Source: Geothrix sp. 21YS21S-2
GTDB taxonomy: Bacteria > Acidobacteriota > Holophagae > Holophagales > Holophagaceae
NCBI RefSeq assembly: GCF_030846775.1
Contig: NZ_CP132910.1
Location: 4,219,001-4,283,000, forward strand
Direction of reading: 5' to 3'
DNA length: 64,000 nt
The notes beneath the pieces are model-generated. The model was not told where the DNA came from and ran no database searches. It saw only the letters and a program-made list of their open reading frames with translations. This document shows positions 16,750 to 25,462 of the stretch, in pieces. Each line of letters begins with the position of its first letter. The stretch's first letter is position 1. The position numbers and the translations under genes were made by a program.

Positions 16750-16785
16750 GGGGTTCTCCTGGGGTGTCCGCCCTTCCCGGCAACG

Positions 16786-16820
16786 AAAAAACCCGTCCGC
16801 CAGGTCATGGGGGACGGGTT
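16786..16820 (-). terminator. attenuator-like intrinsic terminator in the aromatic operon leader
   Basis: On the minus strand AACCCGTCC (from 16820) pairs with GGACGGGTT (to 16790) around a 13-base loop and is followed by a T run. It sits between the leader peptide and the trifunctional gene, about 40 bp before that ATG, so it would stop transcription unless antiterminated. Confidence 0.8.
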
Positions 16821-16832
16821 CGAAGGGGTGCG

Positions 16833-16856
16833 GGAGCTGCTAGCTTCTAGGGCTCC
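16833..16856 (-). promoter_or_regulatory. leader hairpin overlapping the leader stop codon
   Basis: On the minus strand GGAGC and CTAG pair with CTAG and GCTCC around AAG (16833-16856). It spans the leader stop codon, between the Tyr-codon hairpin and the terminator, where a competing attenuation hairpin would be expected. Pairing is visible; role is inferred. Confidence 0.45.
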
Positions 16857-16941
16857 ATGCCTCGACCAGTCCTCCGCCGCCGCCGTAATAATTACGGCGG
16901 GCGGCGGGGGTAAAGGTGAAGGTCGCGGAATGGGCGGTCAT
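16840..16941 (-). CDS. putative aromatic amino acid leader peptide (attenuator)
   Basis: A 33-residue frame starting at ATG 16941 and ending TAG at 16840-16842. It reads MTAHSATFTFTP, then RRNYYGGGGG, then EAWSPRS, so it has two Phe, two adjacent Tyr and one Trp. AGGA lies a few bases before the ATG. The Tyr codons lie in a strong dyad (CCGCCGTAAT, one base, ATTACGGCGG; 16880-16900). A second hairpin and a U-tract terminator follow before the trifunctional gene. This is the layout of a pheL-type attenuator. Translation is not shown by sequence alone. Confidence 0.65.
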   Translation of the reverse strand: MTAHSATFTFTPAARRNYYGGGGGLVEAWSPRS

Positions 16942-16994
16942 GTTCCTGCTCTAAGGGATGGATTGGATCATGGATCGGGCGCGCTGCCAAGCCT

Positions 16995-19115
16995 TCAGAA
17001 CGGGCCCTCCCAGCAGAACGCCCGGTCGCCTGTTGGTAACAGCCTTTCGATCGTTATGTTTGCGGCGGGCCTGGGCCGGCGGCCCTGGGTGCTCAGGATC
17101 TTGAGGTCGACAATGTCCCCGCGCAGTTCGGCCTGGTAGGTGACCAGGCGGAAGTCGCCGTTGCGGTAGGCGAAGCCGTCGCCCGCGTCGTGGTAGAGCC
17201 GGCCCTGGGCGCGGCCGTCCTCGCCGGGCACCACCAGGAGGGCGGTGGCCCCTTCGGGCGCCTCGGCGGTGCACATGGCCCCCGGTCCCAGCGGGAGGAT
17301 GCTCCCGCCCCTTGCGAAGAGGCGCGCCTGGTGGCGGTCCTCCAGGTCGCCCTCCACCAGGGACAGGGGATGCCAGGGACCCCTGGGCCGGGGGGCGCTC
17401 CTCGTGCCGGGCGGAACCACCAGGAGGTCGCCCCCCACCAGGAAGCAGCGCTCCTCGCTGCGCAGGGCGGGGTTGGCGGGGTCGGCCAGGAACAGGGGCC
17501 GCATCACGGGCAGGCCCGTGGCGGCGGCTTCCTGGAAGCAGGTGTAGAGGTAGGGCAGGAGGCGGTAGCGGCGCAGCAGGGCGATGCGCGCGGTCCGCTC
17601 CACCCCGGGTCCGAACGCCCAGGGCTCCTTCTTGCGGGTGCCCTTGTCCGAGTGGCCCCGGCAGAAGGGGAAGAAGGCTCCGGTGCCCACCCATCTCGCC
17701 CAGAGGGACGGGGAGGGGTCCCCCACGAAGCCCCCCAGGTCCGGGCCGTTGAAGGGCTGGCCCGAGAGGCCCAGGGTCAGGCTCATGGGCGTGGCCAGCT
17801 TGAAGTCGCCTTCGGTCGAGTAGTTGTCCCCGGTCCACGTGGCGGCGTAGCGCTGGCCGCCCAGGAAGTTGGAGCGGGTGAGGATGAAGGGGCGCCGGTC
17901 GGGGCGCGCCCCCAGCAGGCCGTCCCGGGTGGCGCGCACCATGAGCATGCCGTAGAGGTTGTGGTACTGCAGATGGGAGCCCGGCCGGAGCCCGCCCCCG
18001 CCGGCGTGGCGCGCGGTCTCCGGCAGGGTCAGGTCGGGCCCGTCGAAGATCGAGGGCTCGTTCATGTCGTTCCAGAGCCCGGCCACCCCGGCTTCCAGCA
18101 GCGGGGGATGCAGGCCCGCCCACCACGCCCGCACCCGCGGGGAGGTGAAGTCCGGGAACACGCAGGAACTGGCCCACACCTTGCCCTTGAAGACGCGCCC
18201 GGCCTGGGTGGTGATCCAGGCCCGGGCCCGGGTGCCGGAGTCGAAGACGGGGTAGCCGGGCTCGGCGCGCACCCCCGGGTTGATGGTCACCACCAGCCGG
18301 AACCCCATGGCGCCCAGGTCGGCCGCGAGTCCCGCGGGATCCGGGAAGCCCTGGGGGTTGAAGGTGAAGACGCGGAACCCGTCCATGTAGTCGATGTCGA
18401 GCCACAGGGCGTCGCAGGGGATGCCCCGCTCCCGGAACTCCCGGGCGACGTCCCGCACCCGCGTCTCGGGCACGTAGGAGTAGCGGCACTGGTGGTAGCC
18501 CAGGGCCCACCGGGGCGGCAGCTCCATGCGCCCGGTGAGGTCGCCCAGGGACCGGAGCACGTCCGCGGGCGTCGGGCCCCGGAGGATGATCACCGGCAGG
18601 CCCGGGCCCTGGCTGGTGCAGACGATCTCGACGCCGCACTCCAGTTCCGCCTTCCAGCTGGTGTCGAAGATGACGCCGAAGGCCGAGCCGTCGGGCCTCA
18701 CCGCCAGCACCCAGGGATGGCTCTGGTACAGGCGGCGGCCCTCGTCCTTGGCGTAGCCGGGGTAGCCGCTGTTCCACAGGATGACGGTCCTGCCGTTGCG
18801 CCGCAGGGGCCCCGCCACCTCCCCGGTGCCGTAGAGGTCCGTGCCCGGATCCAGGGGGATGGCCGCGCGGAACCGGCCCCTGGAGATGCCGAAATGGGGC
18901 CAGGGCCCCCAGTCCGGGGGCAGGGGGCCGGTGATGGCCAGGGGGCGCGCGAGGCTGGGGGAGGGCGGAAGGGACTCCGGCTCCAGGCCCTCGGGCAGGA
19001 AGAGGGCCACCCCCGGGGCCATCTCCCCGCAGGCGCCCACCGTGAGGTTGCCGTGGGTCCGGAAGTGTGCGAGGAGCAGGTCGATGAGGATGGGGAAGCG
19101 GCGGCTGGCTTTCAT
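16995..19115 (-). CDS. glycoside hydrolase family 31 alpha-glucosidase
   Basis: A 706-residue GH31 enzyme. The N-terminal beta-sandwich leads to LPPRWALGYHQCRYSY, the usual entry to the catalytic barrel, then DALWLDIDYMDGFRVF, the nucleophile D350 in GLWNDMNEPS and the acid/base D430 in WTGDNYSTEG. It should hydrolyse terminal alpha-glucosidic (or alpha-xylosidic) bonds. No signal peptide is obvious, suggesting cytosolic work on imported or stored glucans. The frame extends 14 codons further up, but the ATG at 19115 starts MKASRRFPIL more plausibly. It is divergent from the DUF4442-like gene. Confidence 0.92.
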   Translation of the reverse strand: MKASRRFPILIDLLLAHFRTHGNLTVGACGEMAPGVALFLPEGLEPESLPPSPSLARPLAITGPLPPDWGPWPHFGISRGRFRAAIPLDPGTDLYGTGEVAGPLRRNGRTVILWNSGYPGYAKDEGRRLYQSHPWVLAVRPDGSAFGVIFDTSWKAELECGVEIVCTSQGPGLPVIILRGPTPADVLRSLGDLTGRMELPPRWALGYHQCRYSYVPETRVRDVAREFRERGIPCDALWLDIDYMDGFRVFTFNPQGFPDPAGLAADLGAMGFRLVVTINPGVRAEPGYPVFDSGTRARAWITTQAGRVFKGKVWASSCVFPDFTSPRVRAWWAGLHPPLLEAGVAGLWNDMNEPSIFDGPDLTLPETARHAGGGGLRPGSHLQYHNLYGMLMVRATRDGLLGARPDRRPFILTRSNFLGGQRYAATWTGDNYSTEGDFKLATPMSLTLGLSGQPFNGPDLGGFVGDPSPSLWARWVGTGAFFPFCRGHSDKGTRKKEPWAFGPGVERTARIALLRRYRLLPYLYTCFQEAAATGLPVMRPLFLADPANPALRSEERCFLVGGDLLVVPPGTRSAPRPRGPWHPLSLVEGDLEDRHQARLFARGGSILPLGPGAMCTAEAPEGATALLVVPGEDGRAQGRLYHDAGDGFAYRNGDFRLVTYQAELRGDIVDLKILSTQGRRPRPAANITIERLLPTGDRAFCWEGPF

Positions 19116-19172
19116 CGTGCTGCCAGGGATGGCCGGAACTGGACGGAGGTTCCGCAAACCCTATGCTGGGCC

Positions 19173-19664
19173 ATGGACACCTTCGAGCTCCTCCGCCGCA
19201 CCTTCGCCCTGCGCCTGCTGGGCTGGGCCCGCATCCCGCTCCTGGCCTCGGTGCGCCCCACCCTCGAGGAGCTGGACGCGGACCACTGCGTCGTCCGGGT
19301 CCCCCTCCGGCGATGGACGCGCAACCACCTGGGCTCCATGTATTTCGGTGCCCTCGCCATCGGCGCCGACTGCGCCGGGGGGCTGCTGGCGGTGGAGCGG
19401 ATCCGGGCCCGGAAGGCGGGGCTCACCCTCGTCTTCAAGTCCTTCGAGGCCCGGTTCCTGAAGCGCCCGGAGGCGGACGTGCGCTTCATCTGCGAGGACG
19501 GCGCCCTGATCGGCGAGCTGGTGGAGCGGGCCCTGGCATCGGAGGAGCGGCAGACCGCGCCGGTGAGGGTGCGCGGCGCCGTGCGGACGCCTTCGGGCCT
19601 GGAAACCGTGGCGGAATTCACCCTGGAGCTCAGCCTGAAAAAAACGGGAAGGGCGGTGCTGTAG
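19173..19664 (+). CDS. DUF4442-like hotdog-fold protein (possible thioesterase)
   Basis: A 163-residue hotdog-type protein. NHLGSMYFGALAIGADCAGGLLAVE resembles the central helix region of DUF4442/YiiD-type thioesterase-like proteins, followed by FKSFEARFLKRPEADVRF strands. Members are related to acyl-CoA thioesterases, but many lack a proven substrate. It has no signal peptide. It lies 57 bp from the divergent GH31 start and 34 bp before an unknown gene on the same strand, so the two may be co-transcribed. Confidence 0.75.
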   Translation: MDTFELLRRTFALRLLGWARIPLLASVRPTLEELDADHCVVRVPLRRWTRNHLGSMYFGALAIGADCAGGLLAVERIRARKAGLTLVFKSFEARFLKRPEADVRFICEDGALIGELVERALASEERQTAPVRVRGAVRTPSGLETVAEFTLELSLKKTGRAVL

Positions 19665-19698
19665 GCCTATATTGGGGTGGCTTCCTGGAGGTTCCGCC

Positions 19699-20679
19699 AT
19701 GCACAAAGGCGCCTGGGTCCTTCGCGAACCCCTCTCGGTCCTGGATTCCGTGGACGAGCCGTACCTGGAGACGGCCCTGGCCACCCTGGGCGACCATGAG
19801 ATCCTCCTGCAATTCGCCCCCGCCACCCCGGACCTGCGGGTCTTCCTGGACGGCAACGCCGTCTTCGAGCTGGGACAGGCCTCGCCGGCCGGAGCCTGGT
19901 TCAAGCTGTGCCGGGAGCTGGGGTATGAGCCCGAAGTCCACTGGGACCTGGATCCGGCCCTGATCCTGTTCCGGCAGGTGGTTCCCGCCCTCGCCCGGGA
20001 CTGGCGCGAGAACCCCCTGCCGTTCACGGACCTGGGCCTGCCCGAGGGGGTGGTCTGCCTGGCCTCGGTGCAGGCGGCCTGGGAGACGGCAGTTACCGGC
20101 CTGTTCGGGAAGAGGGACGCCCCGGCCCGGCAGGTGGCCGCCTGCTTCGAGGGCCTGCCCCTGCGGGCGGTGGTCTTCCATGACGACCCCTCCCGCCGGG
20201 AGGATTTCGTGGGCACCGGGGTGGACGAGCCCCTCCTGGGCGTCTACCTGCACCTGGGCGCCTCGCGCAGCCGCCGGGTGACCCTGTCCAAGGCCACCGT
20301 GGTGGCCACCGGCGGCCTGAAGATGAGCCCCTGGGCGATGGGCGGCGAGTGGACGGAGGACGGCCGGGACTACCGCGGCACCCTGCGCCCCGAGGCCTTC
20401 CTGTGGGCCGCGGGCCTGGGACGCGAGGTGCCGCCGGGCTTCGGGCCCGCCTTCCAGGAGGCGCTGAAGTCGGTGCTGGGCGTGGTGGACCCGGTGGTGG
20501 AGGCCTACCGCCGCGCCTGGCCCACGGGCGTCGTGTGGCACCGGGACCCCTTCGCCCGGTACCTCAACCACATGATCGTGGACGTGCGCATGGAGGGCGG
20601 CCGGGCCCTGCTGATCCTGGACGACGGCACGGACATCGCCGTGGCCGGTCTCAAGAGCGGTTCGGTATGCGTGCCGTGA
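19699..20679 (+). CDS. conserved hypothetical protein, 326 residues
   Basis: I do not recognise this protein. It has no signal peptide or transmembrane helix. It reads as a mixed alpha/beta soluble protein with acidic N-terminal half (LREPLSVLDSVDEPYLETAL, EPEVHWDLDPALILF) and a beta-rich C-terminal half with YRGTLRPEAFLWAAGLG and LLILDDGTDIAVAGLKSG. GGAGG about 7 bp before the ATG supports the start. Its stop codon directly abuts the stop of the convergent acyl-CoA dehydrogenase. Codon use matches its neighbours. Confidence 0.75.
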   Translation: MHKGAWVLREPLSVLDSVDEPYLETALATLGDHEILLQFAPATPDLRVFLDGNAVFELGQASPAGAWFKLCRELGYEPEVHWDLDPALILFRQVVPALARDWRENPLPFTDLGLPEGVVCLASVQAAWETAVTGLFGKRDAPARQVAACFEGLPLRAVVFHDDPSRREDFVGTGVDEPLLGVYLHLGASRSRRVTLSKATVVATGGLKMSPWAMGGEWTEDGRDYRGTLRPEAFLWAAGLGREVPPGFGPAFQEALKSVLGVVDPVVEAYRRAWPTGVVWHRDPFARYLNHMIVDVRMEGGRALLILDDGTDIAVAGLKSGSVCVP

Positions 20680-21870
20680 TCACCGGTAGGCGGCGATCCC
20701 CGTCACCTCCTCGCCGATGATGAGGGTGTGCATGTCGTGGGTGCCTTCGTAGGTGTAGACGCTCTCCAGGTTGGCCATGTGGCGCATCACGGGGAACTCG
20801 TCCAGGATGCCGTTGGCGCCCAGGATCGTGCGGGCCTTGCGGCAGATCTCCAGCGCGGCGTTCACGTTGTTCATCTTGGCCATCGACACCTGGGCGGGGG
20901 TGTAGTTGCCCTGCTCCTTCAGCCGGGCCAGCTGCAGCACCAGGAGCTGGCCCTTGGTGAGCTCGGTGACCATCCAGGCCAGCTTCTCCTGCTGGAGCTG
21001 GGTGCCGGCGATGGGCTTGTCGAACTGCACGCGGCTCTTGGCATAGTCCAGGGCGCACTGGTAGCAGGCGTCGGCGGCGCCCAGCGCCCCCCAGGCGATG
21101 CCGTAGCGGGCCTGGGTGAGGCAGGACAACGGCGCCTTGAGGCCCCGGGCCAGGGGCAGGAGGCCGGCCTCGCCGTCCACCTCCACGTCCTCCAGCACCA
21201 GTTCGGACGTGACCGAGGCGCGCAGGCTCCACTTGCCGTGGGTCTCGGGGGCCGAGAAGCCCTTGGTGCCCTTTTCCACCAGGAAGCCGCGGATGCCCTC
21301 GTCGGTGCGGGCCCACACCAGGGCCACGTCCGCCACGGTGCCGTTGGTGATCCACATCTTGGTGCCGTTGAGCCGCCACCGGCCGCCGGGAAGGCGCTCG
21401 GCCCGGGTGAGCATGCCGCCGGGGTTGGAGCCGAAATCGGGCTCCGTGAGGCCGAAGCAGCCGATCTTCGCCCCCGAGGCCAGGAGGGGGAGCCAGTGGT
21501 CCTTCTGGGCCTCGCTGCCGTAGGCGTGGATGGGCCACATCACCAGGGAGCCCTGCACCGAGGCGAACGAGCGCAGGCCCGAGTCGCCCCGCTCGAGCTC
21601 GTACATGAGGAGCCCGTAGGCGGTCTGGGACAGGCCCGCGCACCCGTACTTCTCGGGCAGCGTGGCCCCGAAGAAGCCCAGCTCCCCCATCATCGGCACC
21701 AGGTGGGCCGGGAAGGTCCGCTCCTGGGCGTGGTGTTCGATGATGGGCAGCACCTCCCGGTTCACGAATTCCCGGGCGGTCTCCCGCACCATGCGCTCCT
21801 CGTCCGTCAGCAGGCCCTCCAGGGCCATGTAGTCGGTCATGTGGGTGAATTTCGCGTAGGCGCCGGACAT
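20680..21870 (-). CDS. gcdH: acyl-CoA dehydrogenase, glutaryl-CoA dehydrogenase type
   Basis: A 396-residue FAD-dependent acyl-CoA dehydrogenase. FGLTEPDFGSNPGGM is the FAD/substrate motif of the family, WITNGTVADVALVWART follows as in glutaryl-CoA dehydrogenases, and the catalytic base is E375 in YTYEGTHDMHTLIIG, the position and context typical of GcdH. The reaction would oxidise and decarboxylate glutaryl-CoA to crotonyl-CoA in lysine/tryptophan or aromatic degradation. A related short-chain dehydrogenase cannot be excluded. GGAGGGG before the ATG supports the start. It is divergent from the phosphofructokinase gene. Confidence 0.87.
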   Translation of the reverse strand: MSGAYAKFTHMTDYMALEGLLTDEERMVRETAREFVNREVLPIIEHHAQERTFPAHLVPMMGELGFFGATLPEKYGCAGLSQTAYGLLMYELERGDSGLRSFASVQGSLVMWPIHAYGSEAQKDHWLPLLASGAKIGCFGLTEPDFGSNPGGMLTRAERLPGGRWRLNGTKMWITNGTVADVALVWARTDEGIRGFLVEKGTKGFSAPETHGKWSLRASVTSELVLEDVEVDGEAGLLPLARGLKAPLSCLTQARYGIAWGALGAADACYQCALDYAKSRVQFDKPIAGTQLQQEKLAWMVTELTKGQLLVLQLARLKEQGNYTPAQVSMAKMNNVNAALEICRKARTILGANGILDEFPVMRHMANLESVYTYEGTHDMHTLIIGEEVTGIAAYR

Positions 21871-21947
21871 GGATCCCCTCCGTCAACGCCTGATAGTGCC
21901 ACAATGGGGGGATCTCCTCCCAACCCTTTCCCAGCCGTGAGAATCCC

Positions 21948-23057
21948 ATGAACAGCTCCATCCGACGCGTGGCCATCTGCACCGGAGGCGGCGACGCCCC
22001 GGGCCTCAACGCCGTCATCCGCGCCGCCACCATCGCCGCCCAGCGCCGCGGCTGGGAGGTCTACGGCATCCGCGAGGGCTTCAACGGGATCTTCTTCCCC
22101 GAGCGCTACGCCGACGGGGGCGTCTTCCGCCTCACCCGGGACCGGGTGCGGGGCATCACCCACCTGGGCGGCACCCTCCTGGGCACCACCAACAAGGGCA
22201 ACCCCTGCCACTTCCCCCTGAAGATGCCCGACGGCACCATCCGCGAGGTGGACCGCACCGACGAGATCCTGGAGTTCTTCGCCAAGCGCGAACTCGACGC
22301 CCTGATCTCCGTGGGCGGCGACGGCTCCCTGACCATCGCCAACGCCCTGGCGGAGAAGGGCCTGCGCGTGGTGGGCGTCCCCAAGACCATCGACAACGAC
22401 CTGGACAAGACCTTCACCACCTTCGGGTTCGATTCCGCCGTGGCCTTCGCCACCGAGTGCCTGGACCGCCTGCACAGCACCGCCGAGAGCCACCAGCGGG
22501 TGATGGTCGTGGAGGTCATGGGCCGCTACGCCGGGTGGATCGCCCTGCACGCCGGGATCTCCGGCAGCGCCCACGCCATCCTCATCCCCGAGATCCCCTT
22601 CGACCTGGACAAGGTGGTGGAGGCCATCCGCACCCGCGACTTCCACAACCGCATGTATTCCCTGGTCATGGTCGCCGAAGGCGCCGCGCCCAAGGATGGC
22701 GCCCGGCTCGTCGCCGCCGCCGCCGAGACCGGCCACGCCGAGCGCCTGGGCGGCATGGGCGACCAGGTGTGCAAGGCCCTGCAGGAGCGCACCGGCAAGG
22801 ATTCCCGGTGCGTGGTGCTGGGCCACCTCCTGCGCGGCGGCAGCCCCACCTCCTTCGACCGTCTGGCGGCCCTGCGCTTCGGCGCCGCCGCCGTGCGCGC
22901 CCTGGACGAGGGGTACAGCGGGGTCATGGTGGCCCTGGCCGTGAACGGCGTGAACTATGTGCCGCTCGCCGAGGTGGCCGGCCGCATGAAGGGCGTGCCC
23001 CTGGACGGGGATACGCTCCAGACGGCGCGGGACCTGGGAATCTGCATGGGGGACTGA
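21948..23057 (+). CDS. pfkA: 6-phosphofructokinase, group III (mixed-substrate clade) type
   Basis: A 369-residue enzyme that phosphorylates fructose 6-phosphate. TGGGDAPGLNAVIR at the N-terminus, GGDGSLTIA (123-131), PKTIDNDLDKT (145-155) and VMGRYAGWIALHAG are the family signatures. The Gly after GGD corresponds to the ATP-type position (Asp in PPi enzymes), while the Lys in PKTIDND is typical of PPi-dependent and clade III enzymes. ATP use is therefore likely but not certain. A GAG-type ribosome site lies before the ATG. It is 40 bp from the convergent SDR gene. Confidence 0.92.
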   Translation: MNSSIRRVAICTGGGDAPGLNAVIRAATIAAQRRGWEVYGIREGFNGIFFPERYADGGVFRLTRDRVRGITHLGGTLLGTTNKGNPCHFPLKMPDGTIREVDRTDEILEFFAKRELDALISVGGDGSLTIANALAEKGLRVVGVPKTIDNDLDKTFTTFGFDSAVAFATECLDRLHSTAESHQRVMVVEVMGRYAGWIALHAGISGSAHAILIPEIPFDLDKVVEAIRTRDFHNRMYSLVMVAEGAAPKDGARLVAAAAETGHAERLGGMGDQVCKALQERTGKDSRCVVLGHLLRGGSPTSFDRLAALRFGAAAVRALDEGYSGVMVALAVNGVNYVPLAEVAGRMKGVPLDGDTLQTARDLGICMGD

Positions 23058-23096
23058 AACCGGGAAAGGGCCGCGAGGGAGACGCTCCCCCGGCGG

Positions 23097-24536
23097 TCAG
23101 GCCCCGACGGAATGCCGCCCGATGCCGCGCAGCATCCTGGCGAACACCACCTGGTGCACCGGGAACAGGGCATACCAGTAGGCCTGCCCCCAGAACCCCA
23201 CGGGGTCGAAGATGGCCGTCTGGCGCAGCGTGCAGCCCTCGCCATCCGGGGTCACCTCGAATTCCAGCCAGGCCCTTCCGGGCAGTTTCATCTCGGCGCT
23301 CAGACGCACCAGCCGGCCCGGCTCCAGGGCCTCCACCCGCCAGAAATCCACCGCATCCCCCACCCGCAGGTCCTCGGGGTGGGCCCGGCCGCGCCTCATG
23401 CCCACCCCCCCGGCCAGCAGATCCAGGGCCCCCCGCAACCGCCAGAGGGCATTGCAGGCGTACCAGCCCGTCGCGCCGCCGATGCGCTGGACGGCGGCGA
23501 AGGCCTGGGCGGGCCGTGCAGCCACACTCAGGGTGCGGGTATCCACCAGGCGGGTGCCGAAACGGACGCCGCCCCAGGTCCGGGTCCGTCCCGAGGAGGA
23601 CAGGGCATCCGACCAGCGCGTGCCGGCGTAGGCGGCATCCTCGTGCACCAGGGCCCGGCGGATGGCCTCCTCCGCGCTCATGGGACGCACCGCGAAATGC
23701 CTCAGGGCCCGGTCGTCCACCACCAGGGAAGGATGGCGGATGCTGTTGATGAGCTTCCGGCCGATGCGGGCGTACACCGGGGTGACCAGGCCCAGCCAGA
23801 GACTGGAGAGGTAGGGGGTCAGGAACGGCACCGGGATCATGAGCAGGCGGATGCCCCGCTGGCGGGCATAGGCACGCATGATGTCGCCGTAGGTCACCCG
23901 GTCCGCCCCGCCGATCTCGAAAACCCGACTCCCCTCCATGGGAACCGGGATCGCGGCCAGGAGGTAGGCCACCAGGTCCTCGATGGCGATGGGTTGGGCC
24001 AGGACCGAGACCCACCGCGGGGTGATCATCAGGGGCAGCCTTTCCACCAGAGCCCGGATCAGTTCGAAGGACAGGCTCCCGGAACCCAGGACGATGGATG
24101 CCCGGAACTCCAGCACCGGAACCCCGCTCTCGCGGAGGATGGCCCCCACTTCCTGGCGGCTCCGGAGGTGGGGGGACAACGTCCCCGCGTCCGTGTGGCC
24201 CAGCCCTCCCAGGTAGATGATCCGCCGGACGCCCGCATCCCGTGCCGCGGCTCCGAAGTTTTGGGCAGCGAGGCGGTCGTCCGCCTCGAATTCCCCTGCC
24301 GAACCCATGGAATGCACCAGGTAATAGGCCACCTCGACCCCCTCCAGGGCCTCCCCCAACCCGGTGTTTTCCAGGACATCCCCGGCCACGACCTGGGTGG
24401 CGGGGCCCACCCGCCCCTGGAGCCGCCCGGGTTGGCGCACAAGGCAGCGCAGGGCATGGCCTTCGCGCTCCAGGGCCCGCAGGAGCCGCCCGCCAACGTA
24501 GCCTGTGGCGCCGGTCAGGAGAATGAGGTTGTTCAT
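23097..24536 (-). CDS. SDR-family NAD(P)-binding protein with C-terminal DUF2867-like domain
   Basis: A 479-residue two-domain protein. The N-terminus has an extended/atypical SDR Rossmann fold: LLTGATGYVGGRLLRAL, LAGDVL-like strand end and YLGGLG, then the DLVAYLLAA region, as in YbjT-like NAD(P)H-binding proteins. From about residue 330 a second domain resembles DUF2867 (GWYACNALWRLRGALD, DAVDFWRVEALEPGRLVRLSAEMKLPGRAWLEFEV, FWGQAYWYALFPVH), a START-like fold. The combination is common in bacteria; substrate is unknown. The ATG is at 24536. Confidence 0.85.
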   Translation of the reverse strand: MNNLILLTGATGYVGGRLLRALEREGHALRCLVRQPGRLQGRVGPATQVVAGDVLENTGLGEALEGVEVAYYLVHSMGSAGEFEADDRLAAQNFGAAARDAGVRRIIYLGGLGHTDAGTLSPHLRSRQEVGAILRESGVPVLEFRASIVLGSGSLSFELIRALVERLPLMITPRWVSVLAQPIAIEDLVAYLLAAIPVPMEGSRVFEIGGADRVTYGDIMRAYARQRGIRLLMIPVPFLTPYLSSLWLGLVTPVYARIGRKLINSIRHPSLVVDDRALRHFAVRPMSAEEAIRRALVHEDAAYAGTRWSDALSSSGRTRTWGGVRFGTRLVDTRTLSVAARPAQAFAAVQRIGGATGWYACNALWRLRGALDLLAGGVGMRRGRAHPEDLRVGDAVDFWRVEALEPGRLVRLSAEMKLPGRAWLEFEVTPDGEGCTLRQTAIFDPVGFWGQAYWYALFPVHQVVFARMLRGIGRHSVGA

Positions 24537-24736
24537 GGGTGCACCACTCCCGGGTGGAACCTGGGGAGAAAGGGCATCGGGCCGTTCCGCCGGAGGGGAC
24601 GCAGCCAGACTACGCCTGTTTCGCGGATCCTGAAGCTGGTGGTGGGCGAATTGAGTGTTTCCGCCGCCAGGCCCGGATCCCCCGCCGGAGATGGAGCAGA
24701 CACCCTCTCAGGTCCAGGTTCGTTGAATTGTTTGAT

Positions 24737-25204
24737 CTATTTGCCCGTGGCCCTGTGGTTCCGGATGCGGTCCCTGACCTCGTCCATCAGGGGGTTGGGG
24801 ATGGGCACGGACAGATTGTACTGGAGCAGCTTCCAGGCGCCGTCCCGCAGCTCCAGAACGCCGCTCCCGCGGCAGGGGCCCAGGTTGGGGGTCTCCAGGT
24901 CCTCCTCGAAATAGGCCACGGCGCCCCGCCCGGCGAAGGCGACGGTGCGGCGCGCCGCCCGGAAGGACCAGGCCCTGCCCCGGGCGAAGAAGGGGTGGGC
25001 GAAGGCCCGGAAGGCGGGCTTGGGCCAGCGCTCGGCGGGGTCCGTGCCCAGGAACACGGCCTCCTCCGCCAGGTGGCCGAAGTAGCGGGCCTCATCGGCC
25101 TGGGCGGCGGCCAGATGCCAGTCGTCCAGCACGGCGGCCACCGCCGCCTCCGGGGTGGGGGCGGCCACGAGGGCGGGGACCAGGAGGAGGGCGTGGGGGA
25201 CCAT
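24737..25204 (-). CDS. secreted SnoaL/NTF2-like protein
   Basis: A 155-residue protein with a hydrophobic N-terminus (HALLLVPALVAAPTPEAA) that is probably a short signal peptide. The rest follows the SnoaL/DUF4440 NTF2-like cone fold: a first helix (VLDDWHLAAAQADEARYFGHLAEEAVFLGT), RWSFRAARR-type strands, and a late GVLELRDGAWKLLQYNLSVPIPN strand pair. NTF2-like proteins bind small ligands or act as isomerases; no catalytic residue can be assigned here. Two hundred bases separate it from the SDR gene start on the same strand. Confidence 0.72.
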   Translation of the reverse strand: MVPHALLLVPALVAAPTPEAAVAAVLDDWHLAAAQADEARYFGHLAEEAVFLGTDPAERWPKPAFRAFAHPFFARGRAWSFRAARRTVAFAGRGAVAYFEEDLETPNLGPCRGSGVLELRDGAWKLLQYNLSVPIPNPLMDEVRDRIRNHRATGK

Positions 25205-25374
25205 GGTGACCTCGAAGCGCAGTTGTCGGGGGTAAGGGGCCGGGCGGGGGTTAGAATGACGCAGGGACCTTCTTTCAGGGGGGTCATTTCACCGTAAACG
25301 CTTGGCTTCACCCGCGGTCCAAGGTTAGAGGGCGCCCGGCGGATCCGGAATAAACGTCCCATCCGTCACGACTT

Positions 25375-25383
25375 TGCTAGAAT
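25375..25383 (+). promoter_or_regulatory. extended -10 promoter candidate for the RND operon
   Basis: TTGCTAGAAT contains the TGN-TAGAAT extended -10 pattern, 80 bp upstream of the adaptor gene, in an AT-richer stretch. No good -35 is visible, which extended -10 promoters can tolerate. Confidence 0.35.
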
Positions 25384-25462
25384 ACCTCTGGTAACGATGT
25401 GTATCCCGAACACCCGTCCGGTGGGTTGACCCCTCGGCATTTCCTACAGGTCTAGGCTCCCC

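Noticed and set aside
16812-16826. GGGTTCGAA resembling a tRNA T-loop
   Set aside because: It is the arm of the attenuator terminator; no acceptor or anticodon stems fit.
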